NCBI RefSeq assembly: GCF_026627425.1
Contig: NZ_JAPNLH010000011.1
Span: 62,001-126,000, forward strand
Reading direction: 5' to 3'
DNA: 64,000 bases
Source of the DNA: Arthrobacter endolithicus
GTDB lineage: Bacteria; Actinomycetota; Actinomycetes; Actinomycetales; Micrococcaceae
The notes below the pieces were generated by a model. That model saw only the letters and a program-made list of their open reading frames with translations. It was not told the origin of the DNA and ran no database searches. Position 1 is the stretch's first letter; each line of letters opens with the position of its first letter. Below, one piece after another: positions 26,212 through 35,572 of the stretch. Both the position numbers and the translations under genes were made by a program.

Positions 26212-28997
26212 GGCGTGCGCATTCTCCCACCGGCCAGCGCAGTGCCGGCCCAGGCCGCCAGAGCTGTGCGGTCGACTTTGGAGTTATGCCGGATGTCCGT
26301 AGGCACGGCAGGGACTACCAGCACTGCGGCCAGGTCCAGCCCCGACCCGGCTCCATCCGAAGACACGGCTGCGCCCGAAGACACGGCTGCGTCCGAAGAT
26401 ACAGCGTCGCGGACGTGCCGGGCGAGTTCGGCGGAGGCCAGGGCGCTGGTCTTGGCACGCGGAACTGTTTCGATGACGGCCACGGCCACCTGTGCTCCCG
26501 CAGGACCGATGCCGACGACGGCGGCCCTTTTGACGCTGTCGACCGTTTCGGCCCGCTGTTCTGCGGCTACCGGAGTGCGAATTCCAGCGGCGGTGGTCAG
26601 AATATGGCCAAGCCGGCCTTCGACCCAGAGCCGGCCAACGCTGTCCAGATGGCCGACGTCTCCGGTGCGGTGCCAGCCGGGAACGGACGCGCTGTGCTCC
26701 TGAGTGATCCAGAGCCTGTCGTACCTGTCCTTGACGTGTGCGCCGCGGACGATGATTTCGCCGGTAATGTCGGGGGCCGCGGTTACTTCGTCGGAGACGG
26801 TCCCGCTTGCCTGCAGGACAGTGATGGCCACCTCTGAGCCGAAGACCGCGGTGCCAACGCATACGCCGTTGCCGGGACCGGCGGCACGGATTTCGGCCAG
26901 GCTGATGTCCGTGACCGGTAAGGCTTCGGTCATGCCATACGGCGTGTGCAGCGTGGCGTCGGGAACGAGTTTCTGGACCTGCGCCAGCAGCGGTTCGGGG
27001 ATCGGGGCCCCGGCGGAAAGCAACAGCGTCACATGGGCCAACGACCGGCGTTGCCCCGCGGTAAGCTCCGGTGCCGTTGCCAGGACGTTGACCAAGGCGG
27101 CGGGGGAGGCAAACACCGCGGTGGCCTGCACCGCGGCAGCAGCATCGGCGAGAGCAGCGGCCGTGAGTGTGGCGGGAGCCGTAACGTCCATGTCCGGGGT
27201 GACGGAGGTAGCGCCCAGGGCCGGTCCGAGCAGTGCAAACGGGGCAAAGCCGGCCACTAGGGCGGTTCCAGCGTGCAGGTTATAGGTGTTTTTCAACGTG
27301 TCCCGCATGGCCGAGAGCTGGCGTTGTGTATAGACGACTCCCTTGGCCGGCCCGGTGGAACCGGAGGTGAAGAGCACAGCCGCGGCGGCATCTGGATCGG
27401 TCTCGGCTGGTTCACTCCTGGCTGACTCGACCCCCGCTGACTCGACCCCCGCTGACGCGACCCTCGCTGACGCGACCTCCGCTGACTCGACCCAGGCCGC
27501 GGCGGCGCTACCCCCGGCGAGGAGTTCCGGCACGGTGTGTGCGACGCCGAGCAGCCGCCGCTTGGCCGCGCTCAGCTCGGTGGCGCTGATCCGGATCCCC
27601 GGCCAGCCGTACAGACGGGCACCAAGCAAGGCGCGCTCGATGCCGATCAGGAAGGCCGGCCCGGCACCCTTGATGGCCCGGCTCATGCCCGCTGTGCCGA
27701 GTCCTGCATCGGCGACGACGACCACGGCACCCAGCCGAAGGCAGGCATAGATCAGCGAGGTCAGTTCAATGCCCGGCGGTACCAGCAGGCTCACGCGGTC
27801 CGAAGGGCGTACTCCAATGGAACGCAGCCCGGCGGCCAGGTGATCGACACGTTCGGCCAGTTCCGCCCAGGAAAGGGTGCGCGGACCGGCTCCCGGCCGG
27901 CCCCCAAGCGGCGCCATGTCCACGACGGCGGCGGAGGAGTCCGCCCGGCGGCCGTCAAGCTCGGCGAGCATCGGGCGGAACGGGGCGGCCGGTGGGCTGG
28001 ACTCGGGGTGGCCCGGAGATCTCACGTTGCCGGCGTGCAGGTTGCCGTGCTGATTGCCCTGTTGGTCCCCGTGCAGGTTCTGATCGAGCCAGCCGAGAAT
28101 CGGCGTTGCCACGTCCCGGTCTTCGGGCAGCAGATGCCCGGCTCCCTCAAAGCGGTGTACGTCCGCCTGCGGCAACCGGTCCAGCAGATCACGCAGGTAT
28201 TGGTCGGAAAACACCGGATCCTTGGGACCCCAGAGAAGCAGCGCCGGGACGTCGAGGGCACGGATGCCCTCGGAGACCTCGGCGAGTGTGGCCCAGCTTG
28301 GGTGGGACGGCGCAGCGGGGATATCCGCGACAAAGTTTCCGACGCCCTGCCGGCGTGCGGCGGTCCGGTAAGGCGCCATGAACGCTGCCTTGACGTCCTT
28401 GGCCAGGGCCGGATGCGCCAGGGCATGCGTCATGCGCAGGAACGCCGCCGTCGTCGTGGTGCCCCAGCGGTGCACCAACGGGTGCAGCGCCAACTGCAGC
28501 GGCGCGGGGACGGTGAAGCCGGCCGGGTGCACGGCAGTGTTATTGAGTACGACGGCGGCCAGCTGGCTGCGGTGCCGGGTGGCCCAGCCGAGGGAAATAA
28601 TGCCGCCCCAGTCATGGCCGACAGTGATCACGGGCCCGGTGATCCCAAGCTCCGCGGTCACGTCGCCGAGGTCCGTGATCCGGTCCTCGAGGCGACGGAA
28701 GACTCCCGTCCGGGCGGAAAATCCCATCTCCAGTTGGTCGACGGCGACGACGCGCCACGGCCGGTCCGCGACGGACGCCGCTGCCAGCATTCTCCGCCAC
28801 AGGTAGGCCCACGTCGGGTTCCCATGCACGCACAGCAAAGTCCCGGCGGGTTCCGCACCGCGTGCCGCTAATTGCGGGCCGTTGTCCAGCAGGTGCCAGC
28901 GATGGCTGCTGCCGGCCGGATCCACCGCTGCGGTGGAGGGCACGTCAATGAATCGGGACCAGGCAGGATCTACCCCGGGCCAGGGTTCTGCTACCAC
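26208..28997 (-). CDS. oleBC: OleBC fusion: beta-lactone decarboxylase + beta-lactone synthetase
   Basis: A 929-residue two-domain enzyme. Residues about 1-300 are an alpha/beta hydrolase of the OleB (haloalkane-dehalogenase-like) type: TLLCVHGNPTWAYLWRR, nucleophile Asp in VGHDWGGIISLG, WGPKDPVFSDQ and FEGAGHLLPEDRD. Residues about 325-929 are an AMP-forming ligase: VLFTSGSTGPAKGVVYTQR, TPYGMTEALPVTD, RTGDVGHLDSVGRLWVEGRL. OleC makes a beta-lactone from the beta-hydroxy acid; OleB releases CO2 to give the olefin. The fusion is known in actinobacteria. GTG at 28997 overlaps the OleA stop; a longer open frame to 29345 is ignored. Two tandem-repeat insertions (27421-27495 and 26359-26412) lie in the ligase part. 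Confidence 0.92.
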   Translation of the reverse strand: MVAEPWPGVDPAWSRFIDVPSTAAVDPAGSSHRWHLLDNGPQLAARGAEPAGTLLCVHGNPTWAYLWRRMLAAASVADRPWRVVAVDQLEMGFSARTGVFRRLEDRITDLGDVTAELGITGPVITVGHDWGGIISLGWATRHRSQLAAVVLNNTAVHPAGFTVPAPLQLALHPLVHRWGTTTTAAFLRMTHALAHPALAKDVKAAFMAPYRTAARRQGVGNFVADIPAAPSHPSWATLAEVSEGIRALDVPALLLWGPKDPVFSDQYLRDLLDRLPQADVHRFEGAGHLLPEDRDVATPILGWLDQNLHGDQQGNQHGNLHAGNVRSPGHPESSPPAAPFRPMLAELDGRRADSSAAVVDMAPLGGRPGAGPRTLSWAELAERVDHLAAGLRSIGVRPSDRVSLLVPPGIELTSLIYACLRLGAVVVVADAGLGTAGMSRAIKGAGPAFLIGIERALLGARLYGWPGIRISATELSAAKRRLLGVAHTVPELLAGGSAAAAWVESAEVASARVASAGVESAGVESARSEPAETDPDAAAAVLFTSGSTGPAKGVVYTQRQLSAMRDTLKNTYNLHAGTALVAGFAPFALLGPALGATSVTPDMDVTAPATLTAAALADAAAAVQATAVFASPAALVNVLATAPELTAGQRRSLAHVTLLLSAGAPIPEPLLAQVQKLVPDATLHTPYGMTEALPVTDISLAEIRAAGPGNGVCVGTAVFGSEVAITVLQASGTVSDEVTAAPDITGEIIVRGAHVKDRYDRLWITQEHSASVPGWHRTGDVGHLDSVGRLWVEGRLGHILTTAAGIRTPVAAEQRAETVDSVKRAAVVGIGPAGAQVAVAVIETVPRAKTSALASAELARHVRDAVSSDAAVSSGAAVSSDGAGSGLDLAAVLVVPAVPTDIRHNSKVDRTALAAWAGTALAGGRMRTP
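26359..26412 (-). repeat. 18-bp imperfect repeats in oleBC
   Basis: Three units of 18 bases; the first two differ at one position (plus-strand form gaagacacggctgcgccc) and the third is diverged. They code for the SSDAAVSSGAAVSSD stretch near the ligase C-terminus. Confidence 0.8.
27421..27495 (-). repeat. 15-bp x5 tandem repeat in oleBC
   Basis: Five 15-base units (plus-strand form gctgactcgaccccc, the first two identical, the others with one to three changes) code for a repeating VESAG/VASA(R) segment. It lies just before the ligase P-loop (LFTSGSTGPAKG). Confidence 0.9.
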
Positions 28998-30016
28998 GCA
29001 ATTTCCATCATGGTCGTATTCAGTCCGGAGCCGACTCCCATACACAGCACGCGGTCTCCCTGCGTGAGCGTCTGGGCTTCCTGGGCCAGGGTCATCGGCA
29101 GCGAGGCCGGGCCCACGTTGCCCCAGTGCGGAAACGTGATCGGTACCCTGTCCCGGACCAGATTCACGGCCTTGATGATGGCATTGGTGTAGGAGGTGGA
29201 GACCTGGTGGGTTACATACCGATCCATCGCGGTCCAATTCCATCCGTTGGAATGCGCCTCGTCCCAGGCATTGACCACCAATTCCAGGCCGCCGTCCAGC
29301 AGCCCCTTGGTGTCCGTGTACATTCCATCCACGCCGCCTACACACAGTCCGTGGTGCTCAGTGCCGGCGCGCGAAACCCCGCCAAGGATCCGATGCGAGC
29401 CCGGGTGGTCATCCGCGGGGCCGATGACCGCAGCTGCGGCGCCGGACCCCAGCGTGAGCGTGGCGAATTCACGCAGGTAATCCTCGCGGGTGGAATCCGG
29501 GCGGTTGAGCCGGGCGAAGGTCGCCTCCTGCGTCCCCTGGGCATCTTCACCGGCCACGATCAGGGCGTACTTGATTTGGCCGGAATCGATCATATTGGCG
29601 GCAAGCGTGATCCCATTGACGAATCCGAGGCAGGCGTTGGCCAGGTCAAAGTTCATGGCCGAGGAGGGCAGCCCCAATCCGTGGTGAATCTTGACGGCCA
29701 CGGACGGTTCCAGGTTCTTGCGTGTCACAGACGTATTGATCAGCAGGCCGATTTGCCCTGGTTCGATGCCGGATTCGGCCAGCGCCTTTGCGCCCGCCTC
29801 GATCGCGGCGTCGTCGAACGCGGTTCCCGGAGACCACCAACGGCGCTCGGTGACGCCGGCGACCCGTTCCAGCAGACGCTTGGACAGGCGCAGCCGTTTG
29901 AGGCTGGGCGCCAGACGTTCGTCGAAATCCGCAGAACTGACGACTACCGGGGCCTCCACACTTGTGACGGCCAGCAGCGCCGTGTTGTCATGTCGAAACG
30001 TCGCGTTGCCGATCAA
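28991..30016 (-). CDS. oleA: Thiolase-family acyl-CoA condensing enzyme OleA
   Basis: A 341-residue KAS-III-like enzyme that condenses two long-chain acyl-CoAs head-to-head to a 2-alkyl-3-oxoacyl product. The nucleophile Cys is in FDLANACLGFVNGI, the His in RYVTHQVSTSY and the Asn in HWGNVGPASLPM. The N-terminal GNATFRHDNTALLAV and ERVAGVTERRWW are typical of actinobacterial OleA. The TTG at 30016 is chosen because AAAGG sits 7 bases upstream. It is the first gene of the oleA-oleBC-oleD operon and is divergent from smc. The intervening 291 bases should hold both promoters. Confidence 0.9.
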   Translation of the reverse strand: MIGNATFRHDNTALLAVTSVEAPVVVSSADFDERLAPSLKRLRLSKRLLERVAGVTERRWWSPGTAFDDAAIEAGAKALAESGIEPGQIGLLINTSVTRKNLEPSVAVKIHHGLGLPSSAMNFDLANACLGFVNGITLAANMIDSGQIKYALIVAGEDAQGTQEATFARLNRPDSTREDYLREFATLTLGSGAAAAVIGPADDHPGSHRILGGVSRAGTEHHGLCVGGVDGMYTDTKGLLDGGLELVVNAWDEAHSNGWNWTAMDRYVTHQVSTSYTNAIIKAVNLVRDRVPITFPHWGNVGPASLPMTLAQEAQTLTQGDRVLCMGVGSGLNTTMMEIAW

Positions 30017-30307
30017 TATCCAGCCTTTATCCGTATGTGGTCGGTAGGGGTTCACTTGCGGGTTCGATCCGCGGGCCCATGTCGTGGACCCGTAGGTGTG
30101 TACAACGGGGATCCGCGGTTTGCCCGGAATGTTAACTATGCACCCAATACTATGGTTCCCGCACATGCAGCCGATGGCATACTTCCCGCAGCTGACCATC
30201 ATATATCCGCAGAGCATCCCGCTGCAGACGGTAGATTTAGGGGCCGGACATACTTATTGCCACCGTTAGACCGAGCAGCCAGACCAACCTGTGAGAGCCG
30301 AAATACC

Positions 30308-33300
30308 TTGCACCTGAAAAGCCTGACCGTCAGAGGATTCAAATCGTTTGCCTCGGCGACCACCTTCGACTTCGAACCCGGCGTCACTGCTGTGGTGGGT
30401 CCGAACGGGTCAGGAAAGTCCAATGTCGTGGACGCGCTGGCGTGGGTGATGGGGGAGCAGGGCGTCAAGACTCTGCGCGGCGGAAAGATGGAAGACGTCA
30501 TCTTCGCCGGTACGTCCGGCCGGCCACCGCTGGGTCGCGCCCAGGTGTCCCTCACGATAGATAATGCCGACGGCGCCCTGCCGATTGACTACAGCGAAGT
30601 CACCATCTCCCGGACGCTGTTCCGCACCGGCGGATCCGAGTACGCCATTAACGGCACCAGCTGCCGATTGCTGGACATCCAGGAACTGCTCTCGGACACG
30701 GGACTGGGCCGTGAAATGCACGTGATCGTGGGACAGGGGCAGCTGGACAGAGTTCTCCATGCCACCGCCGAGGAACGCCGCGGTTTTATCGAAGAAGCTG
30801 CCGGCGTGCTTAAACACCGCCGGCGCAAGGAAAGGACGCTGCGCAAACTCGAGGCGATGGCAGCGAACCTGGCCCGGCTGACGGATCTGGGCACGGAACT
30901 GCGCCGTCAGCTCACCCCACTGGGGCGCCAGGCCGAAGTGGCCCGCCGCGCGCAGACTGTGCAGTTCGAGGTCCGCGACGCCAGGGCCCGGTTGCTCGCC
31001 GATGATCTGGTCCGGCTGCAAACAACTCTGGCGCGGGAAGTTGCGGACGAAACCGCGCTGAAGGCCCGTCGGATCGAGGTTGAGCAGAGCCTGGACGCCG
31101 GTCGCCAGCGACAGGCGGAGCGCGAACAGCTCGCAGCCGCCGCGACTCCGGCACTTAACGCTGCACGGGATTCGTGGTACCAGCTCTCTGCCGCACGCGA
31201 GAGGCTGCGCTCCCTGGGCGCCCTGGCCGATGACCGGCGCAGGCTGTTGAGCGCGGCGGACGCTGTCCCGGATTCATCCCGCGATCCGGAGAAATTGGAG
31301 CGACAGGCCAGCAGGGTCCGTGCGGAGCAGGCCGGTCTGGAGGGCTCCGTTCAGCAGCGGCGCAGTGGCCTCGAAGCGGCGGTTGCTGCCAAGACGGCGG
31401 CCGAGAGTGCGGCCGCGGCGGAAGACAAACGCCTGGCGACGATACTGCGCGCTGCGGCGGATCGCCGCGAAGGGCTGGCAAAACTGGCCGGTCAGGTTGG
31501 TGCGGCGCGGTCCCGGGTGGAGTCGGCGGAGGCAGAGCTCGGGCGCCTGCGCGCCTCCATGACGGCGGGGGAAGAGCGCCGGCGAAAGGCCCAGGAGGAG
31601 TTCACGGCACTCGAATCCCAGGTGGCCGGGGTGGAGGAGGGCGAGGAAACCCTCGACGCGGATTATGAGCTGGCTGTCGAGGAACTGGACTCTGTTCAGG
31701 CACAGATCGAGGACCTCACCGGTCGCCAGCGCACCGCGGAGCGGGACAGGGACTCGCTCACCGCGCGCCGCGATGCTCTGGCGGTGGGCCTGCGCCGCAA
31801 GGACGGCTCGCAGCTGTTGCTCGCCTCGGACCAGAACGGGGTCCTCAGCGCCATCACGGATCTGCTCACCATCCGACCGGGCTATCAGACGGCCGTGGCT
31901 GCCGCCCTCGGATCGGCCGCCGACGGCGTGGCAGTGAGCGACTTGGCCGCCGCGGTGACTGCAGTGCAGCTGCTAAAGAACGACGACGGCGGTCGGGTCG
32001 AGCTGATCATCGCCGCCCCCCCGGCGGAGGGCTCCGCTGCGCCGGATGGCGGCTCCGCCATGCCGGAGGCAGGTTCTGCCCCGTGGGAGGGAGACCAAGC
32101 TGGCTTAGCGGCCGCGGGAACGTGCACGAAACCGGCGCACCTATGCGCTATGGATCTCATTACGGTGGACCAGTCGAGCAAGGCGCCTGGCTTGTCCGCG
32201 GCCCTGGGTGCCCTGCTGGCGGGCTTCGTGGTGGTCGATGACCTTGAGACTGCTGCTGCTCTGATGGGGGCCCATCCCACCTTGCGGGCCGTCACTCGGG
32301 ACGGGGATGTTTTCACAGCATTCAGTGTTCGCGGCGGGTCCTCAGCTGCCCCGTCCACGCTAGAACTGCAGGCAGACGTCGACGAGACGGTTGCTCGTCT
32401 GGAAACCGCGACAGCGCACGCCGAACAGCTGCGCTTTGCCCTCGCTTCGGCAACGGCGCGGCGCGATGACACGCGCGGTCGGATGAACGCCGCCTTGGAA
32501 CGGCTGCACGAATCCGACGCCCGGTTCGCGGCGGTGGCCGAACGGCTGGGCCAGCTGGGGTCATCTCTGCGGTCGGCTGTGGGGGAGAGCGAACGGTTGG
32601 CGGTCCTGCTGTCAGCGGCAGAGGCCAACATCAATGGCGAGCAGCAGGCCTTGGAGGCAATCTCGAACCGGTTGGCTGCTGCCCAACTGGCACCGGCGCA
32701 GGACGAGCCCTCGACGCAAACGCGGGACGAACTAGTCGCCGCCGCCGTGGCTGCCCGTGCCGCGGAGATGGAGGTCAGACTGGGGCTGCGCAGCGCGGAG
32801 GAGCAGCTAAAGGCCATCGCCAACCGGGCCGCATCGCTGGAGCGGGCGGCCGTCATCGAGCGGCAGGCGAGGGCGCTGGCAGCCGAGCGTGCCCGCCGTC
32901 GTGCTGCCCAATCGCGCCGGGCCGCAGCTGTGTCCGCGGCGGTTGCGCAGGCCCTGGCTTTTGCCGAGGTTTCCCTCGACGCCGCCGGTCGGGAGCGGGA
33001 CCGGGCCGAGGCCTCCCGCGCCGCTCTGGACCGTGAACTGGCGGACATCCGGACCGGCAACGATACCGCGGCAATGGAACTTGCGAGGCTGACAGACTCC
33101 GTGCACCGGGACGAATTGGCACGGACGCAACAGTCGCTGCGGATCGAGGCGCTTGAAAACCGGGCCATTGACGAACTCGGGCTCACCACAGACCACCTGG
33201 TCGGCGAATACGGGCCTGCGACGCTGGTGCCGACTGCTCCGGGCAAGGTCACGGACAAATGGGCGGCACTGCGCGCACCGGTGGACGCAGACGGCAACGA

Positions 33301-33979
33301 GGTCCGGGCCGGTGTTCCTTTTGTCCGGGTAGAGCAGGAAAAGCGGCTGCGGCGCGCGGAGCGGGACTTGGCCTCGCTGGGACGGGTGAACCCCCTGGCC
33401 TTGGAGGAATTCGCTGCCTTGGAGGAACGTCACCAGTTCCTGAGCAGCCAGCTGGAGGACCTGAAGGCCAGCCGCAAGGACCTCTTGGACATTATTCGCG
33501 AAGTGGATGAGCGGGTCGTCCAGGTTTTCACCGCTGCCTATCTGGATACCGCGCGGCATTTCGAATCGGTCTTTGCCACGCTGTTCCCGGGCGGGGAGGG
33601 AAAACTCGTGCTCACCGACCCGTCCGACATGCTCAACACCGGCATTGAGGTCCAGGCGCGCCCGGCGGGAAAGAAAATCAAGCGGCTGTCGCTGCTGTCC
33701 GGCGGCGAGCGCTCGCTGACAGCCGTGGCACTGCTCGTAGCCATCTTTAAGGCTCGTCCATCACCGTTTTACGTCATGGATGAGGTCGAGGCCGCCCTGG
33801 ACGACACCAATCTGGGACGGCTGATCACTATCTTCGAGGAGCTGCGGCAATCCAGCCAGCTGATCATCATCACCCACCAGAAGCGGACGATGGAAGTCGC
33901 CGACGCCCTCTATGGCGTCACGATGCGCGGCGACGGCGTGTCTACTGTGATCAGCCAGCGCCTCCGCGCCGAGGCTTGA
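30308..33979 (+). CDS. smc: Chromosome segregation ATPase SMC
   Basis: A 1223-residue condensin ATPase. The N-terminal head opens LHLKSLTVRGFKSFASATTF with Walker A VVGPNGSGKSNVVDAL (about residues 30-40). Long Ala/Arg/Glu-rich coiled coils flank a hinge at about 490-680, and the C-terminal head carries the signature LLSGGERSLTAVALL and Walker B FYVMDEVEAALDD. The hinge contains an unusual Gly/Ser/Ala/Pro-rich segment (about 568-615, including APDGGSAMPEAGSAP). TTG at 30308 matches the family N-terminus; the open frame to 29126 overlaps oleA antisense and is not used. ScpA/ScpB are not in the window. Confidence 0.95.
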   Translation: MHLKSLTVRGFKSFASATTFDFEPGVTAVVGPNGSGKSNVVDALAWVMGEQGVKTLRGGKMEDVIFAGTSGRPPLGRAQVSLTIDNADGALPIDYSEVTISRTLFRTGGSEYAINGTSCRLLDIQELLSDTGLGREMHVIVGQGQLDRVLHATAEERRGFIEEAAGVLKHRRRKERTLRKLEAMAANLARLTDLGTELRRQLTPLGRQAEVARRAQTVQFEVRDARARLLADDLVRLQTTLAREVADETALKARRIEVEQSLDAGRQRQAEREQLAAAATPALNAARDSWYQLSAARERLRSLGALADDRRRLLSAADAVPDSSRDPEKLERQASRVRAEQAGLEGSVQQRRSGLEAAVAAKTAAESAAAAEDKRLATILRAAADRREGLAKLAGQVGAARSRVESAEAELGRLRASMTAGEERRRKAQEEFTALESQVAGVEEGEETLDADYELAVEELDSVQAQIEDLTGRQRTAERDRDSLTARRDALAVGLRRKDGSQLLLASDQNGVLSAITDLLTIRPGYQTAVAAALGSAADGVAVSDLAAAVTAVQLLKNDDGGRVELIIAAPPAEGSAAPDGGSAMPEAGSAPWEGDQAGLAAAGTCTKPAHLCAMDLITVDQSSKAPGLSAALGALLAGFVVVDDLETAAALMGAHPTLRAVTRDGDVFTAFSVRGGSSAAPSTLELQADVDETVARLETATAHAEQLRFALASATARRDDTRGRMNAALERLHESDARFAAVAERLGQLGSSLRSAVGESERLAVLLSAAEANINGEQQALEAISNRLAAAQLAPAQDEPSTQTRDELVAAAVAARAAEMEVRLGLRSAEEQLKAIANRAASLERAAVIERQARALAAERARRRAAQSRRAAAVSAAVAQALAFAEVSLDAAGRERDRAEASRAALDRELADIRTGNDTAAMELARLTDSVHRDELARTQQSLRIEALENRAIDELGLTTDHLVGEYGPATLVPTAPGKVTDKWAALRAPVDADGNEVRAGVPFVRVEQEKRLRRAERDLASLGRVNPLALEEFAALEERHQFLSSQLEDLKASRKDLLDIIREVDERVVQVFTAAYLDTARHFESVFATLFPGGEGKLVLTDPSDMLNTGIEVQARPAGKKIKRLSLLSGGERSLTAVALLVAIFKARPSPFYVMDEVEAALDDTNLGRLITIFEELRQSSQLIIITHQKRTMEVADALYGVTMRGDGVSTVISQRLRAEA

Positions 33980-34045
33980 CCGCGTCTGCGCCCGGCGCCC
34001 TGCCGCGTGCCTGTGGTGCTTCCACAATCTGCCTATAGCGCTTCC

Positions 34046-34103
34046 AGAAACCTGCCTGCAGTGCTGGCAGTGCATGCAGTGCCTGCATTGCAGGCAAGTT
34101 TCT
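34046..34103. repeat. Dispersed palindromic repeat, copy 2
   Basis: The outer arm 34046-34060 (agaaacctgcctgca) pairs with 34089-34103 with one mismatch. The interior contains GGCAGTGCATGCAGTGCC. It matches the reverse complement of 16671-16716 and also lies between convergent genes (smc and the MFS gene). Confidence 0.8.
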
Positions 34104-34137
34104 TAACCGATAGGGCGCTGGAGCCGGCAGAGCTTTC

Positions 34138-35463
34138 TTAGCCGGTAGAGCGCTGGAGGGTTTCGCTGGCCTTCAACCAGGCAAGGATCGCGATGGCGCC
34201 GACAGCGGCCGCCATACCGAAAGCCGCGCCGTAAGAGAACGCATCGACAATCACACCGGCGGCAATCGGGCCCAGAATGGTGCCCAAGTCCTGGCTCATT
34301 TGGAAGGTGGCGAGCACCTTACCGCCGGAGCGGTCGGATCCGATGATGTCCGCGACGGATGACTGCTGTGCCGGCCCGAAGAGGCCGCTGCCCACCCCTG
34401 CTATCGCTGAGACGACGAAGAAGATCGGCACGTTGGTCGTGAAGCCGAGGACGGCCATCGCGGCGGTGTTGACGGCAAGGCCTGTGACGACCATGGGTTT
34501 GCGGCCCCGGGTATCGGCAAGTCTGCCGGAAAACGTTAGAGCGGCGCCGGTTCCGATGGCGAAGACGGCCAGTGAAATACCCGCCACGGCCGTCCCGCCG
34601 TGCAGCACAACGGTGGCAAACAGCGGGACCAGCGCCATGCGAATACCGAAGGCAGACCACCCATTGGCAAAGGCAGAGACCAAGGCTGCGCGGTAGCTGG
34701 GGTTGTCCAGGGCCTCACGCAATTGCATCGGCGGTTTCTTCGCAGGGGGAGGCAGGGGAGGCAAAGGTGACGCGGCCGCCGTCGTCGAGCCTGCCGTTGT
34801 GGAAGCAGCCATCGAGCCTGCCGCCGTCGAACCTGCAGCTGCCAATGCCGCGGCGGCCGCAAGACGTGCCAGCCGTGCAGGTCGGAGCGAGGTTGCCACC
34901 ACCGTGGCCGCCACGAGCAGTGTGCCAGCGTAGATCAGGAACGGGAGCTTCAGTCCCAAACCCGCCATCAGAGCCCCTGCGGCAGGGCCGGCGATGTTGC
35001 CGAGCAAAAAGGATCCGGCATAGGCGCTGTTGACCCGGCCGCGGGCGCCCGCGGGAGTGAGCCTGACCAGCAGTCCCATTGCGGCAACGGTGAACATCGT
35101 GGAGCCGACTCCGCCAAGGCCGCGGAAAATCAGCAATTGCCAGTAGTCCCCTGCGAACGCGCACGCCGCGGAGGACAGCGCCACGATCAGGATGCCGGTG
35201 ATGTAGATCCAGCGCTCGCCGAAGCGTTCCACGAGCTGCCCGCTGAAAGGAGCAAACACCAGCCGGGCAAAGGCAAAGGCGCTGACCACCACGGCCGCAG
35301 CGCTGACGGAGACATCGAAACTGCGGGCAAATTGCGGAAGGACGGGCGCCACGAGGCCGAAGCCGAGTGCAATGACAAAGGCTGCGGCAATCAGGACGCT
35401 GATTTCGTGCGGCAAGGCTGGTCTGGCGCTCTGCGCGACGAGGGATCGGGACTTGCTGGTCAT
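34138..35463 (-). CDS. MFS transporter
   Basis: A 441-residue major facilitator with twelve predicted helices. The first half has VIALGFGLVAPVLPQFARSF and the motif-A region VERFGERWIY; the second half has SGRLADTRGRKPMVV and GLFGPAQQSSVADIIG. The central cytoplasmic loop is enlarged by a Ser/Thr/Ala/Pro-rich run (about 205-245, with AAGSTAAGSMAASTT) before KKPPMQLREAL. Drug or metabolite efflux is likely, but the substrate cannot be told. ATG at 35463, divergent from ftsY. Confidence 0.88.
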   Translation of the reverse strand: MTSKSRSLVAQSARPALPHEISVLIAAAFVIALGFGLVAPVLPQFARSFDVSVSAAAVVVSAFAFARLVFAPFSGQLVERFGERWIYITGILIVALSSAACAFAGDYWQLLIFRGLGGVGSTMFTVAAMGLLVRLTPAGARGRVNSAYAGSFLLGNIAGPAAGALMAGLGLKLPFLIYAGTLLVAATVVATSLRPARLARLAAAAALAAAGSTAAGSMAASTTAGSTTAAASPLPPLPPPAKKPPMQLREALDNPSYRAALVSAFANGWSAFGIRMALVPLFATVVLHGGTAVAGISLAVFAIGTGAALTFSGRLADTRGRKPMVVTGLAVNTAAMAVLGFTTNVPIFFVVSAIAGVGSGLFGPAQQSSVADIIGSDRSGGKVLATFQMSQDLGTILGPIAAGVIVDAFSYGAAFGMAAAVGAIAILAWLKASETLQRSTG

Positions 35464-35572
35464 AGTGATTCGAGTCTTTCACAGTGCCCGGCCTGGCGGC
35501 ACGTAAGCGCGGCATCGCGCCTGCCGTAGAAGCCGGGTCAGCGGGAAATGCCTGCTGTGAGAAGCTAGAGGC

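Noticed and set aside
29017-29345. Upstream extension of the oleBC open frame
   Set aside because: It overlaps oleA on the same strand and lacks family similarity. The GTG at 28997 fits the domain start and the usual stop/start overlap.
29126-30307. 390-codon N-terminal extension of the smc frame
   Set aside because: It runs antisense to oleA. SMC proteins begin at the LHLKSLTVRGFKSF segment, so the TTG at 30308 is the start.
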